NCBI GenBank assembly: GCA_018881555.1
Contig: JACAXG010000002.1
Coordinates: 16,858,077 to 16,922,076 of the forward strand
Source: Amblyornis subalaris
Taxonomy: Eukaryota > Chordata > Aves > Passeriformes > Ptilonorhynchidae
DNA: 64,000 bases
Direction of reading: 5' to 3'
Below the pieces are notes generated by a model. The model had not been told where the DNA came from, did no database searches, and saw only the letters and a list, made by a program, of their open reading frames with translations. Positions 58,964 through 64,000 of the stretch are shown in pieces; positions within the stretch are counted from its first letter, which is position 1, and every line of letters begins with the position of its first letter. A program made the translations under genes and the position numbers.

Positions 58964-60769
58964 TTTTAATAAAGTTTAAATAGTTAAAGTAAGAGGAAGG
59001 AGTATATTTTAAAGCCAAGCTATTTCTTTGTTCCATGCTAGGCCTTAAAGTTGGATTTACTGGCAAACACGGGCCATGAGAAGAGCTGTATACTTAAAAT
59101 GCTGGTGTAGAATATATTAAAATAGCCAGTGACTCACTCCAGCTTACCTTAAAACAAAGGAAACGCAATCTCTACAGTTTTTAAAATGTATTGCCTCTTA
59201 TCCTGATTAATGGAAAAATTATCACTACAAAAGACTTTTTTTTTAAATATGAAGACTCTACAAAATATTTGCTTTATCCATTGGCAGGATTTTGAAATTC
59301 TCCAAAATATTTAGATATGTGTGCCTAAGAAAGTTTATAAATGCCAATCCAACACTGTAATAAAAATTCCAAACAGAACTGGAAATTAGAATAACTCAAC
59401 CAAATCATCCCACCATAAGAATATTATATTTCAATTCTGCATAAACACAGACCAGCATGGTTTGTTTTGTTTTAAAAACTCTTCATGTCCTGCAAAATAC
59501 AGCATAGGTTTGTTTCATTAGTACCTTTACCCTTCCATTTCCTTAATTCTGTTTCCTCATTGACATTTAAAACAGTATCTAATCTGTCTACTGACTTTTT
59601 CTGCCCTTAGGGCTCTTCTTAGCCTCAACTCTATCCTCACCCATGGAGATCCTTCCCCTCTCGCTTCAGAAAGAGGTTTTTGTTCATTTGATTGATTTTC
59701 ATTTTCTTCTTTTTCAGATACAGGTAAGTATCCTACCATAAAGGGAGCATGGAAACGAATGGGAACAGCACTGGGAGTTACCGGGACATTTACAAGCCAA
59801 GACTGTGAGTAGGAACTTCAACAGCCACTATTTCTGAAAGAAAAATGTCATGCTTTCTTTATATTGGATAATATTTGACATATTTGCTAATATGTCTGCT
59901 ATAAACATAGTTTTGTGCCACAAACAGCCACAAACTGCAGACAAAGCAAGAGAGCACAGAGTTTTATGAATTTAGTGTAACACAAAAAAGAAATTTGTAG
60001 AGTTCTAGTAGCATCTGCAATGGTAACAAACATTTAGAAACCAAAATGATCCAATAACCTAAAAATACATCTGCTACACTAACGAAAAATGTGTGCAATG
60101 AGATTAGAAGCTTCCAAATTTTGGACTGATTGCTCAGGGTCCACAGACGTAAGGAAGTATTAGCTTGGAAAAGCCTCAGCTTTCCAAAATTCAAAATTAT
60201 TAAAAAGCAATCTGTTCATCATTCTATGATTTAACTGTTTCCTAGTCTATGAGAATAAAGAGCAGGATACAATCCTGTTTGCAACATCCACTTAGTTGTT
60301 TTTTTTTAAAAAAACTTTTTAAAGTAAATTAAGAAAATATATTCTTAGAGAAAAAAAATCAGATGAGCACAAAGAAATGCCATGACGAATCCTGAAACAA
60401 ATTATCCTACATCGCTGCTAGTCTATGAAACTGGTTTGAATAATAAACACACTGGAGTATTCAGTGACAGCATACAAATCAAAAGTATTTGTAATTATTA
60501 AGTTGTGCATGTTTTTAACTGACAAAACATGCTCACGGGCTTACTTTAAAATCTCTCACTGCTTGTTATCAAAGTTAAAAGATCATTTGCATACCAATAC
60601 ATATATTGTAAACATGAACTTCTCATTAAGGAAAGATGGATTTACAGTAATTTGATCTTTTACAAAAAGCTATTGGTAACCAAATCTCTCAGTGTCTAAC
60701 TTTCTAGAAAATTAAACCAATGTTTCCACCCTCAAAGCTGAAACACTACCTCTGTAGGAAACAGCCCTG

Positions 60770-60775
60770 TTTATT
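60770..60775 (-). terminator. ATG5: ATG5 proximal poly(A) signal AATAAA
   Basis: The first canonical hexamer after the ATG5 stop on the - strand. Confidence 0.4.
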
Positions 60776-61153
60776 TGTTAATCAGAAATACAATCAAGTG
60801 GCATATTTCCATTTGCTCGTCAGCTGACAGTTTCAGCTTCATTATATTTTACAAGAAAACAGCAGACTTGCAGAAGTCCTGTAAATTCTTTCATATTGCA
60901 ACTGATTTAATTACAGCGGTGAACAAACGCAGCAGTGATGCAAAATAAGATCAGCCCAATTGCCCTTATCTGATGATAGGATCTCTCTTCCTGTTTGGCT
61001 TACAGCAGTGAGGACTTCTTGTTTTGTTTCGGCTTTTTGTTGGTTTCTTTTTTTCTGGTCAGGCTGCCTCTGTCAAGACTGACAGAAGCAAGAAGTTGAC
61101 ATGCCCTTATAATTCCAGCTCGAGAATGATCCTCGTATGAATATAGCTGAGTT

Positions 61154-64000
<2,847 letters not shown>

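Larger units (their letters stand above)
58931..61153 (-). other. ATG5: ATG5 3' UTR (extent inferred)
   Basis: Downstream of the ATG5 stop on the - strand. AATAAA hexamers on that strand lie at 60770-60775 (about 0.38 kb after the stop) and 58958-58963 (about 2.2 kb after it). The second would give a UTR about as long as that of human ATG5. Both may be used. No coding frame is supported here. Confidence 0.5.

Overview
This is a vertebrate nuclear genome window, almost certainly from a bird. It carries the complete coding part of PRDM1 (BLIMP1), a C2H2 zinc-finger and PR-domain repressor, on the + strand. The last coding exon of ATG5 lies tail-to-tail with it on the - strand. That PRDM1-ATG5 order is also the human 6q21 order. 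Bird origin is inferred from the low repeat content, the short introns, and one decayed retroviral LTR whose 3' part reads like the LTRs common in neoavian genomes. Species cannot be named from what is visible.

Layout. 1-8.3 kb is the non-coding 5' flank of PRDM1. 8.33-9.27 kb is a CpG island with the TATA-less promoter and a non-coding first exon whose donor is at 8826/8827. Coding exons are 10395-10577 (start codon at 10395), 17183-17302, 20397-20649, 28406-29514, 29816-29944 and 30354-30929. All junctions are AG/GT and in phase, giving 789 residues with a PR domain at about 48-165 and five zinc fingers at about 539-674. The 3' UTR follows, with a proximal poly(A) signal at 32411 and a possible distal one at 34514. 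34.5-58.9 kb is intergenic with no convincing gene; the LTR is at about 52.9-53.3 kb. The ATG5 3' UTR (- strand) probably runs from 61153 down to about 58.9 kb. The ATG5 terminal coding exon is 61154-61290, and the rest to 64000 is its last intron.

Regulation is the most informative part. Besides the promoter island, two more CpG-rich patches lie inside the gene, at 14.0-14.8 kb in intron 2 and 18.78-19.29 kb in intron 3. The second sits where the human PRDM1-beta (PR-truncated) promoter is placed. An 11-bp ISRE/BLIMP1-type element lies in intron 4. The 3' UTR has perfect seed matches for miR-125, miR-30 and miR-9, families reported to target human PRDM1.

No undescribed biological system was recognised. 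This is a well-known developmental and immune regulator with an autophagy gene next to it, and the findings are mostly candidate regulatory features. Most open frames in the window are chance frames in GC-rich or intergenic DNA.
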